A stretch of 64,000 nt of DNA from an uncultured Ruminococcus sp. (GCA_934474025.1 CAKSMF010000004.1:124001-188000), one strand, 5' to 3'. Positions 1 to 9,660 are shown, counted from the stretch's first letter. The notes: a model not told the origin generated them from the sequence alone. Program-made: numbers and translations.

Positions 1-735
1 CGGAGGTACATTTTCCGAAAGAAACTTTTTATTTTCCTGTTCCCATTCAAATATTTCAGATTCTGAAAGTGATGCACCTATTCCACGACAAGCTTTTAAT
101 CTGCCGTTCCAGCTTTCACGGGTAAAATGTACATTCAATTTATATTCTTCGTGATATGCTAATCTGAAATATTCATTATAGCAATCAGGAATAAATATAG
201 GGTGTATGGTCTCCCCTGCTCCGCTCCAATTGGGATTATACTTTAAAATCAATTTTTCACTTTCACCTGCTATCTTGTCCTCATATGGAAGCCACGCCAT
301 ATATAAAACAAGAATACGTCCATGTGGTTTAAGTATACGGTAAAAATCTGACATAACTTTTTTGTGGTCAAAATACCAAAAACATTGACAAGCAGTTATA
401 ACATCAAAGAAGTTATCCAGAAAATCAAGCTTTTCTGTAGGCATAGCATAATATTTTATGTTCATTCCGGAAGATAGCTTTTCAGCCTGTGCAATCTGAT
501 TTTCAGAAATATCAGTACCTACCCATTCAGCACCATATTTATACATATTTCGTGGAATTACACCTGTTCCCGTTCCTATGTCAAGAACTTTCTGACCAGC
601 CGTACATAAACCACAATTTACAATTTTGTCATAAAATTCCTGCGGATAAATATCACGATATTTTGCATAGTCTTCTGAAACTCTTCCCCAGTCAAAAGCT
701 TTTCCGGAATCTATATTTTTATTTTTTATAAGCAT
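1..735 (-). CDS. class I SAM-dependent methyltransferase (C-terminus cut by window edge)
   Basis: Open frame of 245 codons from ATG at 735, running off the window without a stop, so the C-terminus is missing. Motif I of class I methyltransferases (VLDIGTGTG) is at residues 50-58. An acidic ribose-binding loop (GTDIS) follows, then an FFDVITACQCFWYFD stretch typical of motif IV and the post-motif region of the Methyltransf_11/25 families. RBS GGAG lies just upstream. Such proteins methylate small molecules; the substrate cannot be told from sequence. It reads in the same direction as the DUF3810 gene, whose stop is at 751, 15 bases before this start, so the two may be cotranscribed. Confidence 0.85.
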   Translation of the reverse strand, partial: MLIKNKNIDSGKAFDWGRVSEDYAKYRDIYPQEFYDKIVNCGLCTAGQKVLDIGTGTGVIPRNMYKYGAEWVGTDISENQIAQAEKLSSGMNIKYYAMPTEKLDFLDNFFDVITACQCFWYFDHKKVMSDFYRILKPHGRILVLYMAWLPYEDKIAGESEKLILKYNPNWSGAGETIHPIFIPDCYNEYFRLAYHEEYKLNVHFTRESWNGRLKACRGIGASLSESEIFEWEQENKKFLSENVPP

Positions 736-750
736 TGTAAAATTCTCCTA

Positions 751-1863
751 TTAATCGGGATAATAAAAATCCAAAAGTAACTCAACCACAAGTGAATATG
801 ACTTTATACCGTCAGTACGACCATTTACCTTTATGTTTGTATCGATTGCATTCGTAGAAACTGTACTTACCGTTTCAGTGGGAATAACTTCTTTTTCCTT
901 GTTTTCTTCCCAGTAGTTGTCCGGCATGAATCTGAACCAATCACGGCGTACATTATCTGAAATGCTATCCGTAAGATAAAACGCTTCTGTTATGTTCTGA
1001 TTGTAAATTTCATTATGTACATATTCAAGTGCTGACAGGTATCCGGAATACTGAAAGCTTAAATCATCACTGCATTGAGTGGTTGCATAAAAGGATATAA
1101 AATTTGCTTCATCTTCCTGTATAAAGCCTTTAAGGTGCGAAAGTTCATGACAAACGGTTTCCGGAAGATTAGTTCTGCACATATCATCATTATAGTTAGC
1201 CTCAAGAGAAAACGGGAAATATATTCCCGAAAGGTGCGACTGACTCATAAAGTATGAAAACTGTATAGGTTTAGCTTTTGGATAATAGCCTTTCAGCTGA
1301 TTAAATGTCTCACTGGCTTTTTTCATAGCACGACGGGCTTCCGGATTAACATCATCAGTAAATTCAAAATAATTCATACTATCACGGGGAACTTGTTCTG
1401 AAAGTGCATTTGCTTTTTCAATCAACAGTGAATAAAGTTCTGTAATCTGACTTTCAGTATGTTCAGAATGTTTAAGGTACTTTTCCGAAAACGGTTTGCA
1501 TTGATACATTATGAAACAATTCATAGTTTCTGTGGTCAACACAAAAGTAAATGCAAACAGATACAAAAACGAAACGACAGAAAGAGTTTTACGGCGAAAT
1601 TTCTTTCCAAAAATCAATAATATTATGGTAACAGGAATACCAACTATTACAAGCAGTATTCCTGTTATTATCAATATTTCACCTACCGAAAACGGAAACA
1701 ATCCGCTTATAAATGAAAAGGTATTTGTTATAATCGGAAAAATTTTTTCTGTATAAAAATCCGCAAACGAACTATATACTCTCGAAAGTACATTTAAAAA
1801 TACCATGAACAAACATATTAAAATCAGTACAGAATATCTTTTTCTTATACTGAATTTCTTCAT
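751..1863 (-). CDS. DUF3810 membrane protein, predicted zinc metallopeptidase fold
   Basis: 370 residues with three hydrophobic segments at about 11-29, 62-86 and 97-118, then a soluble domain. An HELSH motif (239-243) followed by EDEAN (250-254) gives the HExxH plus downstream Glu arrangement of a zinc peptidase, which is characteristic of the DUF3810 family. The start ATG overlaps the TGA of the upstream dockerin-bearing hydrolase (ATGA, 1863-1860), which implies translational coupling. The natural substrate is unknown. The coupling suggests a role at the membrane connected with the secreted hydrolase, but that is inference. Confidence 0.85.
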   Translation of the reverse strand: MKKFSIRKRYSVLILICLFMVFLNVLSRVYSSFADFYTEKIFPIITNTFSFISGLFPFSVGEILIITGILLVIVGIPVTIILLIFGKKFRRKTLSVVSFLYLFAFTFVLTTETMNCFIMYQCKPFSEKYLKHSEHTESQITELYSLLIEKANALSEQVPRDSMNYFEFTDDVNPEARRAMKKASETFNQLKGYYPKAKPIQFSYFMSQSHLSGIYFPFSLEANYNDDMCRTNLPETVCHELSHLKGFIQEDEANFISFYATTQCSDDLSFQYSGYLSALEYVHNEIYNQNITEAFYLTDSISDNVRRDWFRFMPDNYWEENKEKEVIPTETVSTVSTNAIDTNIKVNGRTDGIKSYSLVVELLLDFYYPD

Positions 1864-3347
1864 TTGTTTTTAGCATAATCCATATTAATTTTGTGCATAT
1901 ATCCGAAAATGTCAAGAGGTTCTTCAGATGTTGGAAGTGTTGAAAGATAAGCATAATACATTAATGCATATGTAGCATCAGTTGCATCAACATATCTATC
2001 ATAATTTATATCAGCCTTTTGTTTTTGTTCAGCAGTAAGAATACTATCATCATTTGTTGAAAGATGTGCATATTCATCAAGAATAATACCGCCATCACCT
2101 GCATCAACATATCCGTCATCATTGATATCACCAGGAGTAAGCTTTTCAGGAAGCGCTACAACAATCTGACCCATTACAAGAGGTGGACACTTTTCAATAT
2201 TGTCAATACTATCTATAGTTTGAACGATAAGTGACGAAGTTTCTTTACCTGTTTCGGGGTCAATATCACGTTTAGCAGGAGCAGGTTTTACAAATTCTCC
2301 TGTTGACTTATCCTTAACTTTAATCTGATTAATTAAATCTGATGCAATAGCAATATGACCTTTCTGGTTAGGGTGAAAATCCATAGTCTTACCGCCCTCT
2401 TCTTCTGCTTCCATAGGTTCTTGAATATCTGTAAAGTAATATGCATAACCGGGAGTTGCGTCACAAGAATCTGCTAAACTTTCAAGACCTGTAAAAGTTT
2501 GTAAAACATCAACTATTTCAATATCTTCAACATTTTTGAGTTCTTCTCTGAAAGTGTCCATTATTAAATTGAAGTCAGAACGTATTGTAGTAATAAAAGT
2601 AGAATAACCACTTTCACCATAATTTTCAGCAACATATTCAGGTGAAAACTGGAATGGCTGATATATTGTCTGAACAATAACCTGTGCATCAGGATTAATC
2701 TCTTTTATAGCTTTTACAGATTCGCTAATATTAGGAATTATCTGATTTTTAATAACTCCCTCATTTTGACCATAAGCATTATTACCCTCTGAAAGACGAA
2801 GATTCATAGAAAATGCTTTTAATTCGGTATTGAGTTCAAGGCTTGCCAGAAGACCGCTTTTAGCATAATCCTTAAAAGCATCAAGGTCAATCATAGTTTT
2901 CATAGCATATGCACCTGGGTCTTCTGGAATATCATCAGCTGTATATCCCTCTTTCAAAAGACCTTTTTTAGCAGCAAAATTAAGAGTCTGTTTTGAGGCA
3001 CGATGTATAATATCGTTACCGCCTATCGAAATAACAACAACTTCTGAATTTTCAATAGCCTGTTTTTTATCCTCATCACCTCTTTGAAGTGCTTTCATAA
3101 GTTCATATGAATCCAGACCATCAGAAGCAAAATTATCAACATTACAGCCGAAATAATCCTTACAAAGCTGTGCGTATGTATATTCTCCGTCTTCAAGTCC
3201 GTATCCTCTCGCAATACTGTCTCCGAAAAATACAATGCTATTTACATTCGGAGCAGAACTTTCTGTACTTTCTGCAAATACAGCCGTAGAAGTCAATGCT
3301 GATATTGAAAGTGTTGCAGAAAGAACAAATGATAAATATTTTTTCAT
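1860..3347 (-). CDS. secreted SGNH/GDSL hydrolase with C-terminal type I dockerin
   Basis: 495 residues. There is an N-terminal signal peptide (KK, then a hydrophobic run, cleavage likely after VFA at about 25). The SGNH blocks are all visible: GDS at 42-44, GGND at 109-112 and DFHP with the catalytic Asp/His pair at about 323-325. Residues 406-470 hold two EF-hand-like dockerin repeats, with calcium loops starting DINDDGYVDAGD (407) and DINYDRYVDATD (446). This predicts a carbohydrate esterase or lipase-type enzyme that docks to a cohesin-bearing scaffoldin outside the cell. RBS AGGAGG and promoter at 3393-3421. Substrate is not deducible; acetyl or feruloyl groups on plant polysaccharide are typical for dockerin enzymes of this fold. 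Confidence 0.9.
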   Translation of the reverse strand: MKKYLSFVLSATLSISALTSTAVFAESTESSAPNVNSIVFFGDSIARGYGLEDGEYTYAQLCKDYFGCNVDNFASDGLDSYELMKALQRGDEDKKQAIENSEVVVISIGGNDIIHRASKQTLNFAAKKGLLKEGYTADDIPEDPGAYAMKTMIDLDAFKDYAKSGLLASLELNTELKAFSMNLRLSEGNNAYGQNEGVIKNQIIPNISESVKAIKEINPDAQVIVQTIYQPFQFSPEYVAENYGESGYSTFITTIRSDFNLIMDTFREELKNVEDIEIVDVLQTFTGLESLADSCDATPGYAYYFTDIQEPMEAEEEGGKTMDFHPNQKGHIAIASDLINQIKVKDKSTGEFVKPAPAKRDIDPETGKETSSLIVQTIDSIDNIEKCPPLVMGQIVVALPEKLTPGDINDDGYVDAGDGGIILDEYAHLSTNDDSILTAEQKQKADINYDRYVDATDATYALMYYAYLSTLPTSEEPLDIFGYMHKINMDYAKNK

Positions 3348-3392
3348 AGTAAAATCCTCCTGTGGTTAATCATAATTTTTTATCATAAACTA

Positions 3393-3421
3393 ATTATACA
3401 TTATTTTTGACATATGGTCAA
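3393..3421 (-). promoter_or_regulatory. sigma-A promoter for the dockerin hydrolase operon
   Basis: On the minus strand: TTGACC (3421-3416), 17-base spacer, TATAAT (3398-3393), about 45 bases before the start codon. It probably drives the hydrolase, DUF3810 and perhaps the methyltransferase gene. Confidence 0.75.
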
Positions 3422-3540
3422 GACAAAATTTAATAGTAGCAATCAGTTATTTTCTGGAACTACTTATATATAATATTTTATTCTGGCGAAAATATTCGAG
3501 ATATTTCTTTGAATTATGCCATTGTATAGAATATTCATGC

Positions 3541-3569
3541 TTGACAAAATAAGTGCATGATAGTATAAT
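3541..3569 (+). promoter_or_regulatory. sigma-A promoter for the ymfF-ymfH-lgt operon
   Basis: Consensus TTGACA (3541-3546), 17-base spacer and TATAAT (3564-3569), 45 bases upstream of the ymfF start. It is a perfect match to the housekeeping consensus. Confidence 0.85.
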
Positions 3570-3614
3570 GTATATTAAAAAAGATATAATTATCAGACAG
3601 GAGCGTTGATATAA

Positions 3615-4880
3615 ATGAAATACAACAGAACAGAACTTACTGGAAATATCGGTTTTACAACAGTTATTGACAAAAAATTCAAAACCGCTAATATTACAGT
3701 GCGTTTTATGACAAAGCTTTCAGAAAAAACAGCATCTGCAAATGTTATAGGTACAGATGTACTCACATATTCAACCAGTAATTTACCCACACTTTCACTG
3801 TTGAATGAAAAACTTTCTTCATTGTATGGTGCAGGGCTTTCTTCATCTTCCGCCAAAAACGGTGATATCCAGATATTAGGAATAAATGCATCATATATTA
3901 TTAATCGTTATGCCATTGACGGTGAGGACATAGAAAGCGAAATGCTGTCAATTTTAATAGACAGTATTTTCAGTCCTAACGCAAGCAACGGAAAATTTGA
4001 TGAAGAATCTTTCAATATAACAAAAAAAGAACTCCTTGACCGCATTGACGCTGAAATAAATAATAAACGTGGTTATGCAATTTCACAGGCAACTAAAACG
4101 GCATTCAGCGGAGAACCAGCAGAATTTACCGTTTACGGTACAAAAGAATCTGTTGATTCTGTAACTCCTGAAACCGCATATTCCGCATATCTTGACCTGC
4201 TTAAAACTGCTCAGATTGAGATTACGTATGTAGCACCGGAAGAAAATCCTGCTGTTATGAAAAAATTTGAAGAAAATTTTGCTAAAATCGAACGTAATCC
4301 GGAAACAGTAAAATTCAAAGCACCAAGCCCTATCAAATCAGAAGTCATTACTAAATCAGAGGAATTTGATGTAAGACAGTGTAAAATGGTTATGGTTTTC
4401 AAAACGGACAGCGAAAACAAATATGCACTCAGAATGCTTAATAATTTATGGGGATTAACTCCTGTATCAAAACTTTTTATGAATGTTCGTGAAAAACTCA
4501 GCCTTTGTTATTACTGTGCAAGTCGCTTTAACGATTATAAAAATTCAATATTTGTTGATATCGGAGTTGAAAGAGCAAACATTGAAAAAGCAAAATCCGA
4601 AATACTCCGTCAGCTTGATGAAGTGAAAAACGGAAATGTTACTGATGAAGAAATTTCAAATGCACTTCTCAGCGTGGATAACGCCCTTACTTCAATAGGC
4701 GATACTCCGTCATCATATTCAGTGTGGTATTTCAACTGTTTCTGTGACGGCGAAATTATGACTCCTGCTGAAAAATTTAAAAAATATTCCGAAGTTACAA
4801 AGGAAGATATCATTAATGTTGCAAAAACTCTGAATCTTGACAGTATTTATATAATGTACGACAAGGAGGAATCTAAATAA
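3615..4880 (+). CDS. ymfF: YmfF-type M16 peptidase-like protein (no zinc motif)
   Basis: 421 residues with the two-domain layout of M16 (pitrilysin-like) proteins, including the C-terminal half with GVERANIEKAKSEI. The HxxEH zinc motif of M16 peptidases is absent, as expected for the non-catalytic partner of a YmfF/YmfH heterodimer. In Bacillus and relatives this pair has been linked to 5-aminopentanol modification of EF-P; that link comes from family knowledge and not from this sequence. RBS AGGAG at 3599-3603. Its TAA shares one base with the ATG of the next gene, so the two are coupled. Confidence 0.85.
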   Translation: MKYNRTELTGNIGFTTVIDKKFKTANITVRFMTKLSEKTASANVIGTDVLTYSTSNLPTLSLLNEKLSSLYGAGLSSSSAKNGDIQILGINASYIINRYAIDGEDIESEMLSILIDSIFSPNASNGKFDEESFNITKKELLDRIDAEINNKRGYAISQATKTAFSGEPAEFTVYGTKESVDSVTPETAYSAYLDLLKTAQIEITYVAPEENPAVMKKFEENFAKIERNPETVKFKAPSPIKSEVITKSEEFDVRQCKMVMVFKTDSENKYALRMLNNLWGLTPVSKLFMNVREKLSLCYYCASRFNDYKNSIFVDIGVERANIEKAKSEILRQLDEVKNGNVTDEEISNALLSVDNALTSIGDTPSSYSVWYFNCFCDGEIMTPAEKFKKYSEVTKEDIINVAKTLNLDSIYIMYDKEESK

Positions 4881-6163
4881 TGGAAAAGAAAATTCTTACA
4901 AGTCAGCAGACAGGCGATAAATGCATTTATGTTAAACACGACAGCGGACTTGATATATATATATGCGAAATGGAAGGTTTCAGCAGTGTTGAAGCACTTT
5001 TCGGTACAAAATACGGTTCAGTAAATACAATGTTCAAAATGCGTGACGACAAGGAATATACTGTAGTTCCGGAAGGTATAGCACATTTCCTTGAACACAA
5101 GCTCTTTGAAAATGAAGACTGTGATGTTTTTGAACTTTACGCTAAAACCGGTGCAAACGGCAACGCATACACTTCATTTGACAGAACTTGTTATTTGTTC
5201 AGCTGTTCAAAGAACTATCAGGAATCTTTGAAAATACTTCTTGACTTTGTACAGAAGCCTTATTTTACAAAGGCAAGCGTTGACAAGGAACAAGGAATCA
5301 TTGGTCAGGAAATCCAGATGACTAACGATAATCCTGAATGGAGAGTATTTTTCAATATGCTCCGTTGTATGTATCATAATCACCCTGTAAAAATAGATAT
5401 TGCCGGCACTATCGAAAGCATTGCACAAATTGATGCAGATTTGCTTTACAAGTGTTACTATACTTTCTATAATCTCAATAATATGGTTCTTTCCATTGCC
5501 GGAAACATCAAGGCAGATGAAGTTCTTGCAATATGTGACGAACTCCTTAAACCTTGCGAGGATAAGGGTCTTGAAACTGTATTTCCAGATGAACCCGACA
5601 GCATAGTACAATCTGAAATTCATGAAACTCAGCCGGTAGGTACTCCTATATTCCACATAGGTTACAAATGTACTCCTTGTGACGGTCAGGAAAGACTTAC
5701 TAAAAATATGGCTCTCAGTATTGCATCAGCACTCATTACAGATGCATCTTCCGATATGTACCAGAAATTACTCAAAGAGGGCGTTATAAATTCAAGCTTT
5801 GGTTCTGAAATCTTCTGCGGTGACGGATATTTTTCAGTAATTTTTGCCGGTGAATCCAACAATACACAGAAAGTAAGAGATTCAATAATTAATGAAGTTA
5901 AAAAACTTTCTGAAAACGGCATTCCGGAAAAGGATTTCCAGAGAATAAAGAAAACTATGTACGGCACTTTAGTAAGACAGCTTAACAACGTTGAAGCAGT
6001 TGCAAGCATGATGCTTAGCGGATATATGGCAAAAGTTTCTCCGTATGACATAATAGACACTGTTTCAAAAATGACAAGTGAAACCGTTTTAAAATATATC
6101 CGCAGTGACCTTAATGAAGATAAACTTGTTATGTCAGTAATTGAGGGAAATGAAAATGACTGA
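4880..6163 (+). CDS. ymfH: YmfH-type M16 zinc peptidase
   Basis: 427 residues. The inverted zinc motif HFLEH (69-73, H-x-x-E-H) is intact and is followed by the NAYTSFDRTCYLFSC segment typical of the M16B subfamily. This should be the catalytic subunit paired with the upstream motif-less homologue. The start overlaps the preceding stop by one base (TAATG), and an AGGAGG lies just upstream. Its 3' end overlaps lgt by 8 bases. It is cytoplasmic, since no signal peptide is seen. Confidence 0.88.
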   Translation: MEKKILTSQQTGDKCIYVKHDSGLDIYICEMEGFSSVEALFGTKYGSVNTMFKMRDDKEYTVVPEGIAHFLEHKLFENEDCDVFELYAKTGANGNAYTSFDRTCYLFSCSKNYQESLKILLDFVQKPYFTKASVDKEQGIIGQEIQMTNDNPEWRVFFNMLRCMYHNHPVKIDIAGTIESIAQIDADLLYKCYYTFYNLNNMVLSIAGNIKADEVLAICDELLKPCEDKGLETVFPDEPDSIVQSEIHETQPVGTPIFHIGYKCTPCDGQERLTKNMALSIASALITDASSDMYQKLLKEGVINSSFGSEIFCGDGYFSVIFAGESNNTQKVRDSIINEVKKLSENGIPEKDFQRIKKTMYGTLVRQLNNVEAVASMMLSGYMAKVSPYDIIDTVSKMTSETVLKYIRSDLNEDKLVMSVIEGNEND

Positions 6164-7145
6164 TGTTAAACCCATATCAGACCCCTTTGAAATACAGTTT
6201 CCACGGCTTGGCTGGACTTTTAATATAAATCCGACAGCATTTACAATATTCGGCATTGATATACAGTGGTACGGAATAATAATAACATTCGGACTTATCC
6301 TTGCTTTACTGTATACTATGCCTAAAATGAAACGTTTCGGACTTAATAAGGAAAGAGCTTTAGACGCTATAATAGGCGGTGTACTCGGCGGAATAGTCGG
6401 TGCAAGAGCCTATTATGTAATATTCAACTGGGAACTATATAAAGGCGATTTGAAAGCAATACTCAATACCCGCAATGGCGGTCTTGCAATTTATGGCGGA
6501 ATAATCGGTGCGGTAACAGTCGGATTGATTATATGCAAAATCCGCAAAGTTAAATTTTTGCCCATGCTTGACATAATATCTCTGGGCTTTCTCATAGGTC
6601 AGGGAATAGGTCGCTGGGGAAATTTTGTCAATCAGGAAGCTTTCGGCTGTAACACCGGAAATATATTCGGTATGACAGGCGGTGAAATTCAGGACACTAT
6701 CCTAAGAAATACTGCTTATTCCGACGGTCATATGACTGCCGAAAGCATGAATTATCTACAGGCAGTACACCCTTGTTTTCTGTATGAGTCTTTCTGGTGT
6801 CTGCTTGGATTTCTGCTTATATCAACCTATTCAAAGCACCGCAAGTATGACGGACAAATAGTATTAATGTATCTTGCTTGGTATGGTGCTGAAAGATTTA
6901 TAGTTGAAGGTTTACGTACCGACAGCCTTATGATTGGAAATTTCAGAGTTTCACAAATACTGTCACTTGTAATATTCATAATTTCAGTGGCTATACAGAT
7001 TGCAATTATTTTTATAAGAAAAAAGAATCCGGAAAAATTCGTTCTTTACTGCAATACCGAAGAATCAAAAAAATTAATGGAAAGCGAGTCCGGAGACAAA
7101 GAAGAAGAACAATACGAATCTATTACAGATAATGACGGTGAATAA
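6156..7145 (+). CDS. lgt: prolipoprotein diacylglyceryl transferase
   Basis: 329 residues from the chosen ATG at 6156, with GAGGG (6143-6147) at a good distance; in-frame TTG 6141 and ATG 6150 lie within or too near this RBS. Multi-pass membrane protein with the Lgt signature GQGIGRWGNFVNQEAFG, the GGLAIYGGIIGA segment and an HPCFLYES stretch near the active site. It transfers diacylglycerol from phosphatidylglycerol to the lipobox cysteine of prelipoproteins. At least two candidate substrates are in this window, the lipoproteins at 12318 and 29731. The C-terminal 30 residues are a charged acidic tail. Overlaps ymfH by 8 bases. Confidence 0.95.
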   Translation: MTDVKPISDPFEIQFPRLGWTFNINPTAFTIFGIDIQWYGIIITFGLILALLYTMPKMKRFGLNKERALDAIIGGVLGGIVGARAYYVIFNWELYKGDLKAILNTRNGGLAIYGGIIGAVTVGLIICKIRKVKFLPMLDIISLGFLIGQGIGRWGNFVNQEAFGCNTGNIFGMTGGEIQDTILRNTAYSDGHMTAESMNYLQAVHPCFLYESFWCLLGFLLISTYSKHRKYDGQIVLMYLAWYGAERFIVEGLRTDSLMIGNFRVSQILSLVIFIISVAIQIAIIFIRKKNPEKFVLYCNTEESKKLMESESGDKEEEQYESITDNDGE

Positions 7146-7181
7146 ATTTTGCCGGAAAAATATTAAGGAGGAGTTTTTAAA

Positions 7182-8039
7182 ATGGCACAAATTATTAACG
7201 GAAAAGAAGTTTCAGCCATTGTAAAATCAGAAGTTGCCGAAGAAACAGCCAGACTCAGAGATGAAAGAGGTCTTAAAGTAGGACTTGCTGTTGTAATTGT
7301 CGGAAATAATCAGGCATCAAGAGTTTATGTCAACAATAAGAAAAAAGCCTGCGAAGAAGTAGGATTTCAGTCATTTGAATACGCTCTTGACGAAAATACC
7401 ACTCAGGAACAGTTACTTGACCTTGTTAATGTTCTCAACCGTGACGACAGAGTAAATGGTATACTTGTACAGTTGCCATTGCCTGCTCACATAGACGAAA
7501 CAGCAATTATTAATGCTATCTCTCCGGCTAAGGACGTTGACGCATTCCACCCCGTAAATGTGGGACGTATTATGATTGGAAATTATTCATTCCTGCCGTG
7601 TACACCTGCCGGAGTTATGCGTCTTATTGAAAGCACTGGTACAGATATTTCCGGTAAACAATGCGTTGTAATCGGAAGAAGCAATATCGTGGGCAAACCA
7701 CAGGCAATGCTTTTACTTCAGAAAAACGGAACTGTTACTATTTGCCATTCAAAAACAAAAAATCTCAAGGAAATCTGTTTAAGTGCAGATATACTTGTTG
7801 TTGCAATCGGCAAGGCTAAATTTATTACCGGCGATATGATTAAAGAAGGTGCAGTCGTAATTGATGTTGGCATGAATCGTGACGAAAACGGTAAACTTTG
7901 CGGTGACGTTGAATTTGAAAGTGCAGAAAAAAGGGCATCTTACATAACACCTGTGCCGGGAGGCGTAGGTCCTATGACAATTTCAATGCTTATGAAAAAT
8001 ACACTTACTGCTGCAAAACAGCAAGCTGGTATTGAATAA
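7182..8039 (+). CDS. folD: bifunctional methylenetetrahydrofolate dehydrogenase/cyclohydrolase
   Basis: 285 residues, the usual FolD length. It contains the substrate-binding YVNNKKKACEEVG segment with the catalytic Lys, the GILVQLPLP motif, the NADP-binding GRSNIVGKP motif and the C-terminal PVPGGVGPMT signature. It interconverts 5,10-methylene-THF and 10-formyl-THF for one-carbon metabolism. RBS AAGGAGGAG at an optimal distance. It sits 36 bases after lgt and is followed by a terminator, so it probably ends the ymfF operon. Confidence 0.97.
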   Translation: MAQIINGKEVSAIVKSEVAEETARLRDERGLKVGLAVVIVGNNQASRVYVNNKKKACEEVGFQSFEYALDENTTQEQLLDLVNVLNRDDRVNGILVQLPLPAHIDETAIINAISPAKDVDAFHPVNVGRIMIGNYSFLPCTPAGVMRLIESTGTDISGKQCVVIGRSNIVGKPQAMLLLQKNGTVTICHSKTKNLKEICLSADILVVAIGKAKFITGDMIKEGAVVIDVGMNRDENGKLCGDVEFESAEKRASYITPVPGGVGPMTISMLMKNTLTAAKQQAGIE

Positions 8040-8052
8040 TTATTTTGTTATA

Positions 8053-8088
8053 AAGACCTGCCGGAATCTTTCCTGACGGGTCTTTTTT
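8053..8088 (+). terminator. rho-independent terminator after folD
   Basis: Hairpin with outer stem AAAGACC/GGTCTTT and an imperfect inner CCGGAA/TTCCTG stem, ending in a run of six T. Confidence 0.85.
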
Positions 8089-8149
8089 ACAGAATTTTCA
8101 TTTGCCTTGATTTCTAATTATTACAAATTGCTACAAAATGTGAAAGTTA

Positions 8150-8178
8150 TTGACTTTTTTTAAAATACCGTGTAGAAT
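8150..8178 (+). promoter_or_regulatory. sigma-A promoter for the MBOAT/SGNH pair
   Basis: TTGACT (8150-8155), 17-base spacer and TAGAAT (8173-8178), 75 bases before the ATG at 8253. Confidence 0.7.
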
Positions 8179-8252
8179 ATTATTATCAGTCATATTTTCG
8201 CATTATGAACTGTAAATATTTAATAAGGAACAAAGGAAAAAAGGGTGATAAA

Positions 8253-9644
8253 ATGGTTTTCAGCAGTCTGGAATTTATATTTATATTCCTCCCTGCATTT
8301 CTGTTGCTGTATGGATTCAGTCCTCCGGCTTACAAAAATGCAGTTATTTTTACATGCAGTGTAATATTTTACGGAATGGGGGTTAAAAGTCCCGTATATA
8401 TAATACTGTTTCTCATAACACTGCTATTCAATTACATAATAGGACAATTTATAGAGGCGTATCCAAAAAATAAAAAAATATGGCTGATAATAGGTATTGT
8501 CTTTAATTTCTGGTGGCTGTTGTTCTTTAAATATACTGGTTTTGCCTTTGAAAATATAAATACAATTTTCCATGCAAATCTGCCATTAAAAGAAATTATA
8601 CTGCCTATCGGAATAAGTTTCTATACATTCCAGAATGTTTCGTATATAATTGATGTTTATCGTGGAACTGCTCATTGTGAAACCAATCTTATTAACTATG
8701 GTGCATATATAAGTATGTTTCCGCAACTGATTGCCGGTCCTATTGTCACTTATCAGTCAGTTGCCCAACAACTCCAAAACCGCAGGCACACTATATCCAA
8801 AGTTGAGGACGGTTTAAAGACATTCACTATAGGACTTGGCTTTAAAGTTTTAATTGCAAATCAGCTTTCAGGACTATGGAACGATATTTCAATGATTGGT
8901 TATGAAAGTATTTCCACCCCTCTTGCATGGATGGGAATAGTTGCATATTCTTTCCAGTTATATTTTGATTTCTATGGTTATTCTCTCATGGCAATAGGAT
9001 TAGGAAAAATTATGGGTTTTGATTTGCCTACAAACTTTGATTTTCCTTATCTCTCCCTTACAATGACAGAATTCTGGAGACGCTGGCATATGACCCTTGG
9101 TTCATGGTTCAGAGACTATATATACATTCCGCTTGGAGGAAACAGAAAAGGCAAATCAAGAATGATTCTCAATACTCTTGCGGTATGGCTTTTCACTGGT
9201 TTGTGGCACGGTGCAAGCTGGAACTTTGTTTTGTGGGGTCTTGTATTATTTGTACTTATAATAACTGAAAAATTTTGGACAGGAAAGTTTCTTAATCAAC
9301 ACAAAATTGCCGGACATTGTTATATGTTCCTGATAATTCCGATAACATGGCTTATATTTGCTGTAACTGATTTTCATGAACTCGGCATATATTTCAAAAG
9401 ACTCTTCCCTTTCATACCACAAGAAAAAAATGTTATTCTTGACAATGATTATTTAAAGTATCTCAAAACATACTGGAAATTCTTTGTTGCAGGCATTATA
9501 TTTTCAACAAGACTGCCACAGACACTTTACAATAAACTAAAGAAAAATATCGTTTGTATAATACTGCTGTTAGTAGTATTCTGGGCTTCTGTCTACTGTA
9601 TGTATCAAGGCATGAATGACCCATTTATGTACTTCAGATTCTGA
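8253..9644 (+). CDS. MBOAT family membrane O-acyltransferase (AlgI/DltB-like)
   Basis: 463 residues from ATG 8253; the upstream in-frame ATG at 8205 would add a charged 16-residue tail, while 8253 has AAGGGTGAT as RBS and gives the family's usual MVFSSLEFIF start. It is a multi-pass membrane protein with the MBOAT core: FPQLIAGPI, TEFWRRWHMTLGSWFRDYIY, and the catalytic-His segment FTGLWHGASWNFVLWG. It moves an acyl (usually acetyl) group across the membrane onto a surface polymer. The next gene encodes an anchored SGNH protein, the standard partner, so the pair probably acylates an exopolysaccharide or wall polymer. Confidence 0.92.
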   Translation: MVFSSLEFIFIFLPAFLLLYGFSPPAYKNAVIFTCSVIFYGMGVKSPVYIILFLITLLFNYIIGQFIEAYPKNKKIWLIIGIVFNFWWLLFFKYTGFAFENINTIFHANLPLKEIILPIGISFYTFQNVSYIIDVYRGTAHCETNLINYGAYISMFPQLIAGPIVTYQSVAQQLQNRRHTISKVEDGLKTFTIGLGFKVLIANQLSGLWNDISMIGYESISTPLAWMGIVAYSFQLYFDFYGYSLMAIGLGKIMGFDLPTNFDFPYLSLTMTEFWRRWHMTLGSWFRDYIYIPLGGNRKGKSRMILNTLAVWLFTGLWHGASWNFVLWGLVLFVLIITEKFWTGKFLNQHKIAGHCYMFLIIPITWLIFAVTDFHELGIYFKRLFPFIPQEKNVILDNDYLKYLKTYWKFFVAGIIFSTRLPQTLYNKLKKNIVCIILLLVVFWASVYCMYQGMNDPFMYFRF

Positions 9645-9660
9645 TTCAAGGAGATAATTG

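Noticed and set aside
8205..8252. earlier ATG for the MBOAT gene
   Set aside because: It would add a charged, atypical N-terminus and lacks an RBS; ATG 8253 has AAGGGTGAT and the family's usual start.
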